This document shows positions 33,611 to 42,303 of a stretch of DNA of 64,000 nucleotides, in pieces. Within the stretch, counting starts at the first letter, position 1. Every line of letters starts with the position of its first letter. Origin of the DNA: Palsa-343 sp036269135 (GTDB lineage: Bacteria; Acidobacteriota; Terriglobia; Terriglobales; Acidobacteriaceae); the NCBI GenBank assembly GCA_036269135.1, contig DATASQ010000059.1, forward strand, positions 16,786 to 80,785, written 5' to 3'. The position numbers were made by a program, and so were the translations under genes. The notes under the pieces were generated by a model. It did no database searches. It saw only the letters and a program-made list of their open reading frames with translations, and had not been told where the DNA came from.

Positions 33611-35743
33611 TTACCGAGCCACCGGATCGATGCGGATCTGAACCGGCTGCGTCGCCGCCATGGGCAGGTACACAATCAGCGAATCGCCTTCGAGATGATG
33701 CTCGGTGCCAAGCCGCGGTGACGCAGCGGTCTTACGGCCGTTGACGGTCACGGAAACGCGTGCAGTCCCGAGCCAGTTCTCTATCACGAAGGCAGGATTC
33801 ACCAGAGGATGAGCGGCGCTCGCGTCAATCGCCAAAACCGCTGCTGCCGCCGCTTTCGCCGTTCGGTGCACTACGAAGGCGCGCTGCGCCGGATCGTACT
33901 CGATGCTTTGGGCATCGCCGCTCTCAATGTGCGCTGCGGGCGGGTTGAGCCACGATTTCGCCAGGGGCAGCAGGCCGGCTGGCGCATCGGTGGTCAGGCC
34001 GCACAGCAGCAACTTCGTCTCGGTGTCGGAGGTTTTTTCCCAGGGATCCCAGTAAATGTGCGAGAGCGAGGTGTGCGACGCACGGTCGGCGGCCACGGCC
34101 GGGCGCCCGCTGGAGCCTACCTGCGCCACGGGCCAGTGGTTCCACCATTCGAACATCGAGTAGCTCTGCTCGTCATTGTAGGTGTCGTGCGAGATGCCGC
34201 GCGGCCAGACGATCTGGAACGGATTCTCCCTGGATTTCAGATGGACGATCTGGATGTTCGCGTCCGCCGGCTGGTTCAGCGCAGCGGGACCCTTCGGGAA
34301 ACTGAAGGAGTTCCCCGTCTTCGGCTCCCAGCGATAGGTCACCGCCTGGCCATCCATGTTCTCGAGGGTCAGAGCGTCGGGCTGAATGTTATCTTCGGGG
34401 CGCTGGCCCGGTCCATTGATGACGATCGTCTCCTGCCACTCAAATGGATAGCGGCCGATTCCCGAGCTCCACAACACCTGCTTGCGGACGGCCACTCCAT
34501 CGGGATAGACGGTCCAGTACTCATCGGCCCAGTCGAACCAGCCGGTGAGCGGATCGGCGTGGGCTCCTTCATAGTTACGCGCCTCCGCCAGCGCATACCG
34601 CCAATGAATGATGGCGCGGGCGGGCGAAGATGCGACGATGCTCACGCGCGAATAGCGGCTTTGCTTGTCCGACATCGGCTCGCAATCGCCGGCTCCTGGG
34701 CAGCCGTGGCCCCAGGTTTCGAGAAACTCGTCGGTATACCACTTACCATTTTCCGTAACCCAGGCGGGTATGTAATTCGTACCCTGCCAAAAGACGAGCC
34801 GCATCGCCGACCGGTCGAAACGGACGACAACATCGGAATCCGGTCCGATCCGCCGCAGACGATCCCATACGGGTTCATAGTGGAGACTCACCATGATCGC
34901 ACCGAACGGTCCGGGGCTGGGCGGACCTGCCGGCAGCACAGCGTATGGGATTACCTCGCCTGCGGGCGCATGATCTGCGGCTACATCGGCGTGGTCCTGC
35001 GCGGCTGAGACAGCATGACCCAGAATCTCCAGATCATCGAGATCGCCATCGAGTGAGTACATCACCGGATCTTCCGGATGACTGAGCCAGGCCGGAAAAG
35101 GAAGCTGCGGCGTGCGCACTCGGCCGACGAGCAGGTCCACGCGTGTAGCCTGCCACAATTCCCCACTTAGCTTTAAGTTAGCCGCCGGCGCTCCATCGAG
35201 GTAGATGCTCAGCCCGGAATTATCGTCCCAGACACCGGTGACATGCGTCCACCTTTTGAGAGGAAGGGTCCGCGCGGTCGCCACCCTTTGCCAGACGCCG
35301 TCGATAGATGCCTCCAGGCCAACGTGGCCGAATGCGTCGATCCCCAGAAAGTAGCCGACCTCCTGGCTGTTGCTTTGGTCGACGATCGGCACCCAATTCC
35401 ATGGATAAGTGTTGAGCGCGACCCATGCGGAAATGGTGAAGGCATTAGCCAGCCTCGGTACAGCAGCAGCACTGCGCACAATGTGGGTGGTGTAGCCATC
35501 CAGTTCGAGCGCCGACCCCTCCACGCCGGGCACGCGGCGCCACAAGCCCTGAATTGCGTCATCGTGGTTGCCGGCAGAGTCGTGAACGAGGTCGCCCTTT
35601 GCCTCGTCAAATCTCCACACGATATCGCCCGCCGAATGACCCGGCGCATCCGTGTGGCTCTGGGCGTTAAGGGGCACGATGGCGGCGAAGCCAAGGCCAA
35701 CAATCGGGGCGCAAAGCCACAAAGAAAGACGGGCGGGATTCAT
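33611..35743 (-). CDS. Secreted LamG-domain protein of unknown catalytic role
   Basis: 710 residues from ATG 35743, which opens a signal peptide (LSLWLCAPIVGLGFAAIVPLNAQ). Frame extends upstream to 36127 but that part has no protein-like features. Residues ~40-240 form a LamG/concanavalin lectin domain (FTISAWVALNTYPWNWVP, GYFLGIDAFGHVGLEASID, RWTHVTGVWDDNSGLSIYLDG). The remaining ~450 residues (VWDRLRRIGPDSDVVVRFD, FLETWGHGCPGAGDCEPMSDKQ, YPDGVAVRKQVLWSSG, YSMFEWWNHWPVAQVG) I do not recognise. The aromatic-rich beta pattern suggests a polysaccharide-active enzyme or binding protein. It is the first gene of the minus-strand cluster and divergent from a TonB receptor. Confidence 0.75.
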   Translation of the reverse strand: MNPARLSLWLCAPIVGLGFAAIVPLNAQSHTDAPGHSAGDIVWRFDEAKGDLVHDSAGNHDDAIQGLWRRVPGVEGSALELDGYTTHIVRSAAAVPRLANAFTISAWVALNTYPWNWVPIVDQSNSQEVGYFLGIDAFGHVGLEASIDGVWQRVATARTLPLKRWTHVTGVWDDNSGLSIYLDGAPAANLKLSGELWQATRVDLLVGRVRTPQLPFPAWLSHPEDPVMYSLDGDLDDLEILGHAVSAAQDHADVAADHAPAGEVIPYAVLPAGPPSPGPFGAIMVSLHYEPVWDRLRRIGPDSDVVVRFDRSAMRLVFWQGTNYIPAWVTENGKWYTDEFLETWGHGCPGAGDCEPMSDKQSRYSRVSIVASSPARAIIHWRYALAEARNYEGAHADPLTGWFDWADEYWTVYPDGVAVRKQVLWSSGIGRYPFEWQETIVINGPGQRPEDNIQPDALTLENMDGQAVTYRWEPKTGNSFSFPKGPAALNQPADANIQIVHLKSRENPFQIVWPRGISHDTYNDEQSYSMFEWWNHWPVAQVGSSGRPAVAADRASHTSLSHIYWDPWEKTSDTETKLLLCGLTTDAPAGLLPLAKSWLNPPAAHIESGDAQSIEYDPAQRAFVVHRTAKAAAAAVLAIDASAAHPLVNPAFVIENWLGTARVSVTVNGRKTAASPRLGTEHHLEGDSLIVYLPMAATQPVQIRIDPVAR

Positions 35744-36018
35744 GAAGGCGATCCTCGAATTGGAATGAGCAGCCGGTACGCTCTCCGCACAAAACGGCTT
35801 CCAGGACATGCTGGTTCGGCCATTGCTGTCGATTCTTCCCATGCTCGCTGCGAGGGTACGGCTGGCCTTCATGCTTGTCAAACGCACGAGCATGGCGGCT
35901 CCTCGAAACGACCGCGATCTTACCCCGATTGAGGTATTTCCACGCCTTAACCCGTCGGGAATGGATCCGGATTCGCAGGGCGCGGAAGACTGATCGGCGC
36001 CCCCGGACAACAAGACGG

Positions 36019-36048
36019 TTGACACGGCTTCCTGCGCTTTGCTAACGT
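36019..36048 (+). promoter_or_regulatory. Sigma70-type promoter of the second TonB receptor
   Basis: TTGACA at 36019-36024 is a perfect -35 box; TAACGT at 36043-36048 is a weaker -10 at 18-bp spacing. Transcription would start near 36055, leaving a leader of about 45 nt. Confidence 0.5.
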
Positions 36049-36056
36049 GACGCGGG

Positions 36057-36082
36057 TCGAGTGGTACAGCCTTTCCACTCGA
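36057..36082 (+). promoter_or_regulatory. Leader hairpin in front of the TonB receptor ribosome site
   Basis: TCGAGTGG and CCACTCGA form a perfect 8-bp inverted repeat with a 10-nt loop. It starts at the predicted mRNA 5' end and finishes 6 nt before the GGAGG ribosome site (36089-36093). It may stabilise the mRNA, or as DNA it may be a repressor operator. Confidence 0.5.
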
Positions 36083-36098
36083 TGCTGCGGAGGCGCAG

Positions 36099-39000
36099 AT
36101 GAACGACAGAATTTGCCGGGCACTCAAGATTGTGGGACTCGCAACTCTTTTCGCGCTCGTCGCAATGGCGGGTGCTTATCGGGCAGAGGGCCAGGTGGGG
36201 ACCGCATCTGCGGCCCTGAATGGAACAGTCACCGATAAATCCGGCGCCGTGGTTCCGGGCGCGACGGTGACGTTGCGCAACACCCGCACTGGATTCGAGC
36301 AGGTTACGAAGAGCAATGGTACGGGCAATTTCTCTCTTGTGAATATCAGCCCGGGCAGTTATGAAGCCGTGGTCACAATGCAGGGATTCGCTACGACGCG
36401 ATCGCCGGAGTTCAACCTCGAGGTCAACGAGACCACTACGATCAATTTTGCGCTGCAGGTCGGATCCGCCAGCACCACGGTCACGGTCGCGGCGAACGCC
36501 GTTCACCTGGAGACCTCTACCGCCGAACTGGGAACGGTGATCGGCAGTACGGAAGTCAATGCCCTTCCCCTCAACGGGCGTAATTTCACCGAGCTGCTTC
36601 TGCTCTCGCCGGGAGTAAGCCCCGTGAATGCGACCGAAAACGGCGGCTTCGGAGGCATCGGCAACCCCACCGGGACCGTGGTCCTTCCTTCGGTCAACGG
36701 ACAAAACAATCGCAGCAACATGTATCTGCTGGACGGGATTAATAACTACGGATCGATTCGTGACACCTACGCAGTTCAGCCGACACTCGACGATATCGAG
36801 GAATTCAAGGTGCAGTCCCACAACGACGAAGCGCAGTTCGGGCAGGTCCTGGGCGGCATCGTCAATGTGGTGACAAAATCCGGCACCAACGACTTCCACG
36901 GCGATGCATGGGAGTATCTGCGGAACGACGCGATGGATGCGGCGAATTACTTCAACCCCATCAAAACGCCCCTGAAGCAAAACCAGTTCGGCGTCGGCAT
37001 CGGCGGTCCGGTTCTGCTGCCTCATTACAACGGCCACAATCGGACTTTCTTTTACGCGTCGTATGAGGGATACCGCAACGACACCGCATCCAGCAACTTT
37101 TATCGCACGCCAACCAGCGCTCAGCTGTCGGGAGATTTCACTAACCTGACTGGCCAGGGCATTCAACTCTATAACCCCTTCAGCTCCGCTCCCCAATCTG
37201 CGTCCGAAACACCCAATGCGACCGGATACGATCTGCAGCCTTTCATGTGCGACGCCTCCGGTGCTCCGCTGCCCGCAAACGGCAGCGGGATTCAGCCAGC
37301 CGGAATGCCGTGCAACAGAATTCCAGCCAGCATGATCGATCCGGCCATGGTGAACTATGCGAAAGCGTTCTTTCCCACTCCTCAGACAATCGCCAATCAA
37401 CCACAATTCAATGGTCTCGATACGACACCGAATATTACGAATCAGGATCAAGTCTCCGTCCGGGGGGACGAGCAGATCAATCTAAGTAATCGGATATTCG
37501 TGCGCTGGACATCAGCATGGGAACCCATCACCGGGTCAAACGGATATCCCGGCGCGGTGAGTGTCATTCACAATTCTGACTACAACCTGGCGGCCAACTG
37601 GACCCACACCTTTGGAACGCGGTCGGTTCTGCAGCTTACCTTCGGACGCGTGTCGGCGCAGAATAACCGTACGCCTTACTTCAAGAACACGCCCTCCGAT
37701 TTCTACCAGAATTCCGGATTCGCCACCTATTTGTATAACCACCAGCCATTTGGCGGCCTTCAGGTCCCTTCAGCAGTAGTGGCCAATTATCTCGGCGCGG
37801 AAAACTACGTTGGCAGGCTCCATTACTCGAATATCTGGGAATATCGTGGCGATTACGCACGCACGGTCGGGCGGCACAGCATCCGTGTAGGCTCCAGTCT
37901 CGCCACCGACGGCTGGGAACAGCCTTTCTTCGGGTCCGAAAACGACTTTTCTCAGCAGCAGACGCAGGATGGGAATCTCGACTCGAACACCGGCGATGGC
38001 ATGGCTTCAATGATGCTCGGGGTGCCCGGCTACTCTGAAGTCGACAACGTTTATTCCCTTTTGCACGGCGGCAGGATCATCGGCGTGTATGGCCAGGATC
38101 AGTGGCGGGTCAACCAGCGGCTCACTCTCAATTACGGCCTGCGCTACGATCTCACGGTTAATCCGCGCCAGGGAAAATCCTCCAACGGCAGCGATATTAC
38201 CGGAGACTTTGACTTCAGCAACGGCACATATGTGTTGCAGAACACGGCTCCGGCCTGCTCTGCGAGCCAGGGCGCGCCCTGCATTCCCGGCGGCAGTCTT
38301 CCCGCCAACGTAGTCATCGCCAGGAACGGCAAGATCATCCACGATAACTACGATAACTTCCAGCCGCGGCTCGGATTCGCTTATCGCCTGACGACGAAGA
38401 CCGTTATGCATGGCGGCTATGGCCGCTTCTTCGATAACTGGGCAGGCGTTACTGAAAATCAATCGAATTACACACAGACGTGGCCCAATATTGCCTTTGT
38501 GGGCGCCCCGGGGGGATTTAACCTATACGGTCCTCCTACCGGCCTCGCCCAGGATCCCTTCGGTTTCGGCAACGTCGGGGCGAGCCACATTCCGCCGGCG
38601 CCCTCGCCCTTTTCCCCTCTGAATACGAACTCCTACACGGATCCGAATCTCAAGAATGGATATTCGGATCAATGGAACTTTGGATTTGAGCGGCAGATGG
38701 CCACGGGAGTCGTGACTACCATCAATTATGTCGGTTCGCGCAATGCACGGATCGCCACAGCCGTTACGGCGAACGCCCTCACCAGTCCCAACGGCAATGC
38801 CCCGTATCCTGAAATTCCGCAGATGCCTTACACGGAGAACCTTTCATCGACGGACTACAACTCGCTGCAGGTCTCCTCGCAAATCCATCTTCACTCTGGA
38901 TTCACATCGACGCTGGCGTACACCTGGTCGAAGGCTTTGACCACGGGCTGCGATGGATATAACTCAGGCTGCGAGATTCAGGACCCCTATAACCTCTCGA

Positions 39001-39581
39001 TCGATCGCGGCCCGGCGGCCTATGATCTGCCGCAGATCTTCGCCGGCAGCTTCGTTTTTCCTCTGCCCTTCGGGACGGGCTCGCTGAAAGCCTCCAATGG
39101 GTTTGTGAACCAGGTGATCGGAGGCTGGCAGCTCAATGGAATCCTCAGCCTGAACAGTGGACCCCGCTACGACATTCAGGATGACAACGGAATTTCGGAA
39201 ATCAATAATTTCTACGGATCTGAGCGGGCCGACGAAGTCGGAAATCCACATGCGAACACGAGCACTTATCCGCTAAGCAAGCTGAACCCGATCAACATCA
39301 ACGCTTTCGCCGACCCCGCGGCCGGAACCTTCGGCACCATGGGCAGGAACAGCCTGCATGCTGACTGGGGCCGCAACCTGGATCTCTCGTTCTTCCGCTC
39401 CTTCCGCATTGAAGACAGCCGGAGACTGGAGTTCAGAGCCGAGGCATTCAACGTCACTAACACGCCGGTTTTTGCCGCACCGGATGCCTATCTCCCGGAC
39501 GGCCCCGGCTATTTTGGAGTGGTGACATCGACGGCGAACACAGCGCGTCAGTTGCAGGTAGCTCTGAAGTTTTACTTCTGA
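36099..39581 (+). CDS. TonB-dependent receptor with N-terminal carboxypeptidase-regulatory domain (Oar-like)
   Basis: A 1,160-residue outer-membrane protein; ATG is 5 nt after GGAGG. A signal peptide (IVGLATLFALVAMAGAYRAEGQ) precedes a CarboxypepD_reg domain (LNGTVTDKSGAVVPGATVTLRN ... GNFSLVNISPGSYEAVV), in pieces. The plug follows (EVNALPLNGRNFTELLLLSPG, MYLLDGINNYG, GGIVNVVTKSGTNDFHG) and then a barrel ending LQVALKFYF with C-terminal Phe. No SusD partner is present. Its position opposite the fucosidase/RhaT cluster and beside a GntR regulator suggests it imports the fucose/rhamnose-containing oligosaccharide. Confidence 0.92.
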   Translation: MNDRICRALKIVGLATLFALVAMAGAYRAEGQVGTASAALNGTVTDKSGAVVPGATVTLRNTRTGFEQVTKSNGTGNFSLVNISPGSYEAVVTMQGFATTRSPEFNLEVNETTTINFALQVGSASTTVTVAANAVHLETSTAELGTVIGSTEVNALPLNGRNFTELLLLSPGVSPVNATENGGFGGIGNPTGTVVLPSVNGQNNRSNMYLLDGINNYGSIRDTYAVQPTLDDIEEFKVQSHNDEAQFGQVLGGIVNVVTKSGTNDFHGDAWEYLRNDAMDAANYFNPIKTPLKQNQFGVGIGGPVLLPHYNGHNRTFFYASYEGYRNDTASSNFYRTPTSAQLSGDFTNLTGQGIQLYNPFSSAPQSASETPNATGYDLQPFMCDASGAPLPANGSGIQPAGMPCNRIPASMIDPAMVNYAKAFFPTPQTIANQPQFNGLDTTPNITNQDQVSVRGDEQINLSNRIFVRWTSAWEPITGSNGYPGAVSVIHNSDYNLAANWTHTFGTRSVLQLTFGRVSAQNNRTPYFKNTPSDFYQNSGFATYLYNHQPFGGLQVPSAVVANYLGAENYVGRLHYSNIWEYRGDYARTVGRHSIRVGSSLATDGWEQPFFGSENDFSQQQTQDGNLDSNTGDGMASMMLGVPGYSEVDNVYSLLHGGRIIGVYGQDQWRVNQRLTLNYGLRYDLTVNPRQGKSSNGSDITGDFDFSNGTYVLQNTAPACSASQGAPCIPGGSLPANVVIARNGKIIHDNYDNFQPRLGFAYRLTTKTVMHGGYGRFFDNWAGVTENQSNYTQTWPNIAFVGAPGGFNLYGPPTGLAQDPFGFGNVGASHIPPAPSPFSPLNTNSYTDPNLKNGYSDQWNFGFERQMATGVVTTINYVGSRNARIATAVTANALTSPNGNAPYPEIPQMPYTENLSSTDYNSLQVSSQIHLHSGFTSTLAYTWSKALTTGCDGYNSGCEIQDPYNLSIDRGPAAYDLPQIFAGSFVFPLPFGTGSLKASNGFVNQVIGGWQLNGILSLNSGPRYDIQDDNGISEINNFYGSERADEVGNPHANTSTYPLSKLNPININAFADPAAGTFGTMGRNSLHADWGRNLDLSFFRSFRIEDSRRLEFRAEAFNVTNTPVFAAPDAYLPDGPGYFGVVTSTANTARQLQVALKFYF

Positions 39582-39625
39582 CCGGGGAATTTTGAAGTGG
39601 GTGCGAACAATGCGCAGAAGACCGG

Positions 39626-40357
39626 TCAGCGGCTGCGGACATGCCTGCGCAGGCCTGAATTTTCCTGGCCTACCAAACTGCGCGCGTCGGCGATGTGCTC
39701 CTGCATAGCCTTTCGCGCACCTTCGGCATCCCGCTCCCGGATGGCAGAGTAAATTCGGCGATGAAACATGAGAGGGTGCTCAATCGATACGCGATCGGAT
39801 AACTGCCCCATGCTCATGAGAAGGGTCCGATGAATGCCTCGGAAGAGAAGATGACAGATCCGGTTCCCGCTGGCGCGGAAGATAGCCTCATGAAAGGCCA
39901 TGTCGGCATGCAGCCGCTCGCGGGTCGTCTTGCTCCGTTCCATCCCCAGGATAGCGTTGCGCAGGGCGGAGATATCTTCGGCGGTTGCCCTCTCGGCGGC
40001 CCGTGCCGTCAATTCAGGCTCGATCATCAGCCGGGTTTCGAAGAGCTCATGCTGGGAGAGGTCGTCGAGGAGAACGAGGAAATCGATGGGCTCGTTGAGA
40101 ATCGTCTCGGCGCTGTCGCTGAGGTAAGTTCCGTCCCCTACGCGCTGGGACAGCACGCCCATGATTTCCAGCACTTTGAGAACCTGGCGGACGGAAGCCC
40201 GGTTGACCCCGAAATCCCGGGCCAGCGTCCTTTCCGGCGGCAGTTTGGCTCCTGGCGCCAGGGCACCCGAAGCGATCAGGTTCTTAATGCGGCCGATGAG
40301 TCTGGCCGTGATTCGATTGTCGGGCCGTTCGCCAGGCGCCGTTGCGGTTTTGGCCAT
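39626..40357 (-). CDS. FadR-subfamily GntR transcriptional regulator
   Basis: A 243-residue regulator. The N-terminal winged helix (GRIKNLIASGALAPGAKLPPERTLARDFGVNRASVRQVLKVLE, in pieces, with VGDGTYL wing) is followed by an all-helical FCD ligand domain (ETRLMIEPELTARAAERAT, LHADMAFHEAIFRASGNR, FHRRIYSAIRERDAEGARKAMQEHI). FCD regulators commonly sense organic or sugar acids and repress divergent genes. It is divergent from the zinc dehydrogenase gene at 40576 and convergent with the TonB receptor, so it is the best candidate for control of the aldonate pathway. Confidence 0.93.
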   Translation of the reverse strand: MAKTATAPGERPDNRITARLIGRIKNLIASGALAPGAKLPPERTLARDFGVNRASVRQVLKVLEIMGVLSQRVGDGTYLSDSAETILNEPIDFLVLLDDLSQHELFETRLMIEPELTARAAERATAEDISALRNAILGMERSKTTRERLHADMAFHEAIFRASGNRICHLLFRGIHRTLLMSMGQLSDRVSIEHPLMFHRRIYSAIRERDAEGARKAMQEHIADARSLVGQENSGLRRHVRSR

Positions 40358-40477
40358 AAATCATCCCCCAGGCCGGTGAAAGGAATCCCGGGGCAAGGCC
40401 ATCTTACACCGGGAATCGTCGTCCAAAGCTGCGGGAAGTGGTCCAGCATTACGAGAACTCCTGAGCCTAAATCATGT

Positions 40478-40485
40478 TGCATGCA
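40478..40485. promoter_or_regulatory. Candidate GntR operator, palindrome TGCATGCA
   Basis: TGCATGCA is an 8-bp perfect palindrome, about 15 bp upstream of the -35 box of the dehydrogenase promoter, between the regulator and its divergent neighbour. FadR-type regulators often bind short TG-N-CA palindromes of this kind. Binding is not shown. Confidence 0.35.
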
Positions 40486-40498
40486 TACCGGAGTCACG

Positions 40499-40528
40499 TT
40501 GACGCACCTGTTTAGACGCCCATACAAT
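40499..40528 (+). promoter_or_regulatory. Sigma70-type promoter of the zinc dehydrogenase gene
   Basis: TTGACG at 40499-40504 and TACAAT at 40523-40528 with an 18-bp spacer match the sigma70 consensus well. Transcription would begin about 40 nt before the TTG start codon. Confidence 0.6.
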
Positions 40529-40575
40529 GGCAGTTGTCGATTGGACGGACCAATGACACAGAGCGGAGATGCGAA

Positions 40576-41556
40576 TTGAAGCAGATCATTCTGGAGGCGC
40601 CCGGGAGGTTCTCTGAGCGGGAGGCGGACCCGCCCGCAACCCCGCCGGGGCACGCGCTCGTCCGTATTGAGCGGGTTGGGGTGTGCGGCAGCGATTTCCA
40701 CGCATTCTCCGGTCGCCATCCCATCTACACCTATCCGCGTATCATCGGGCACGAGCTGGCGGGGGTTGTGGTTGAGGCGCCGGTCAACGACAGGATGATT
40801 CGGGGCGGCGACCGCTGTGCGATCGAGCCCTATCTCACCTGCGGAACGTGTCGCGCTTGCCTGCAGGGAAGGAATAACTGCTGCGAGCGGCTGCGCGTTC
40901 TCGGTATTCATGTCGATGGCGGCCTGCAGGAGTTTCTTCCCGTCCCGGTGGATCTGCTGCACAAGTCAACCAGCCTTTCCCTCGATCAGCTTGCGCTGGT
41001 GGAGACGCTGGGAATCGGCGCCCATGCTGTCGATCGCAGCGGCCTGCAGGCGGGAGAGAGCGCTCTGATTGTGGGCGCGGGCCCCATTGGCATCGCGGTG
41101 TCCCAGTTCGCCTCCGAACGAGGCGCTCATGTTCACATTGTCGAGAAGAGCGCATGGCGGCGCAGCTTTGTGGAGCAGCTGGGATATCCGGCAACGGAGT
41201 CGGCCGAAGAGCGGCAGGCAGATGTTGTATTCGACGCCACAGGAAGCGCCGGCGCGATGGGCGCGAGTCTGGCCTTCGTCGCCACCGGCGGCCGCCTGGT
41301 CTTTGTTGGATTGACCCGGGATCCTGTGACCATCGACGATTCTCTTTTCCATCGCCGGGAGATCACCCTGCTGGCCAGCCGCAACAGTTTCGGTTTGTTT
41401 CCCCGCATCATTCGCCTGATTGAAGAGGGTCGGATCGATACATCGCACTGGGTGACGGATCGTCTGGCGCTCGGCGAAGTCGTCTCGCTCTTTCAGTCCT
41501 TGCCGGAGCGCAAGACGCTGATCAAGGCGATCGTTCATGTGAACGGAAGCAGTTAG
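40576..41556 (+). CDS. Zinc-dependent medium-chain alcohol/sugar dehydrogenase
   Basis: 326 residues from TTG 40576, chosen because GGAG lies 10 nt upstream and the family's N terminus begins there (LKQIILEAPG). Zn catalytic motifs: GVCGSDFH and GHELAGVV. The structural zinc site is present as CGTCRACLQGRNNCC. The Rossmann fold has LIVGAGPIGIAVSQ. The family includes L-threonine, idonate, galactitol and L-fuco/rhamno-type dehydrogenases. With a divergent FCD-type regulator and the fucose locus next door it may oxidise a sugar alcohol or keto-deoxy aldonate; substrate unknown. Confidence 0.9.
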   Translation: MKQIILEAPGRFSEREADPPATPPGHALVRIERVGVCGSDFHAFSGRHPIYTYPRIIGHELAGVVVEAPVNDRMIRGGDRCAIEPYLTCGTCRACLQGRNNCCERLRVLGIHVDGGLQEFLPVPVDLLHKSTSLSLDQLALVETLGIGAHAVDRSGLQAGESALIVGAGPIGIAVSQFASERGAHVHIVEKSAWRRSFVEQLGYPATESAEERQADVVFDATGSAGAMGASLAFVATGGRLVFVGLTRDPVTIDDSLFHRREITLLASRNSFGLFPRIIRLIEEGRIDTSHWVTDRLALGEVVSLFQSLPERKTLIKAIVHVNGSS

Positions 41557-42303
41557 GCGGGATAACTGGCTCACCGGAGCGCGGATCGCCCGCGGCCGCC
41601 ACATCCTGGCTCGACTCATCAAAGGAAACACCGTCCCGCGTCTCCGTTTCTCACGAAGCAGACGCCCGCGGATGGAGGCGTCATTCCTTTTGGACCGGTC
41701 GGTCTTCGCGGCGACACAGTCCCTCCTGCAACTTCTGTGTCACAAACTGTGCCGGAGAACTCGGTGCCGGCTGCAGACGCCTCATGGTTCCATGCCAGCG
41801 CCATCTCCGGTGAGCACCCGCAGGCCGGTTTGTGATTTCCCTCGCGCCGATTGGGTGTAATTTCCACGCGCATGAGCGACATATTTTCGCGAGTTATTGA
41901 GAACAATTTGCACAAGCGAAAAAAGGTTGCTCGCGATCCACACGAAAGTGCCAAATTCCGTCAAATCGGGGGTTTACAACGCTCTCGAGTTCGGTAGGAT
42001 ACGTCCAGCAACCCACTGCCACTTTCTTCTCTTTCGCCTTCCGGAAGGCGCGGGGAAAATCTGAGCGGCGCATCCCTGCTCTGGTCTCACGGCCAGAGTG
42101 TATTCACGGCTCCTCCGAAGTGGACTACGGCCCACGCAAGACTCGGAACTGACCCAGATCCTGTGGAACCTGCTCGTTGCGCGAGCCGTTTCGACAGCGA
42201 TCAAAGCGAAGATCCTGAGCACCTGCCAAGGTTGTTGCGTGCGGCGCATACCCCCGGCCTGTAGCTCCAACAGAACCCACTTCACCGCCGAAGGATAGTC
42301 CCC
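41557..42303. other. Large intergenic region; no gene recognised
   Basis: This 747-bp stretch has no frame with convincing protein features. One plus-strand frame ending near 41840 reads Pro/Val-rich but lacks a start, and a minus-strand frame (41619-41954) has no recognisable motif. The part at about 41870-41990 is clearly AT-richer, and could hold the promoter of the TTG-started gene at 42304. It may contain a decayed gene or a small RNA. Confidence 0.4.

Larger units (their letters stand above)
35744..36098. other. Divergent control region between the LamG/RhaT cluster and the second TonB receptor
   Basis: A 355-bp gap with a promoter for the TonB receptor (36019-36048) and a leader hairpin (36057-36082). 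No coding frame is apparent. A promoter for the minus-strand cluster should also be here but I could not assign it. Confidence 0.5.

Noticed and set aside
36042..37451. A 469-codon minus-strand frame opposite the second TonB receptor
   Set aside because: Antisense to the CarboxypepD_reg and plug domains; Val/Gly/Arg-rich without motifs.
41619..41954. Possible small gene or subtilase-like remnant in the large gap before 42304
   Set aside because: Neither strand gives a start with ribosome site plus a recognisable protein; only a short Pro/Val-rich stretch is seen.
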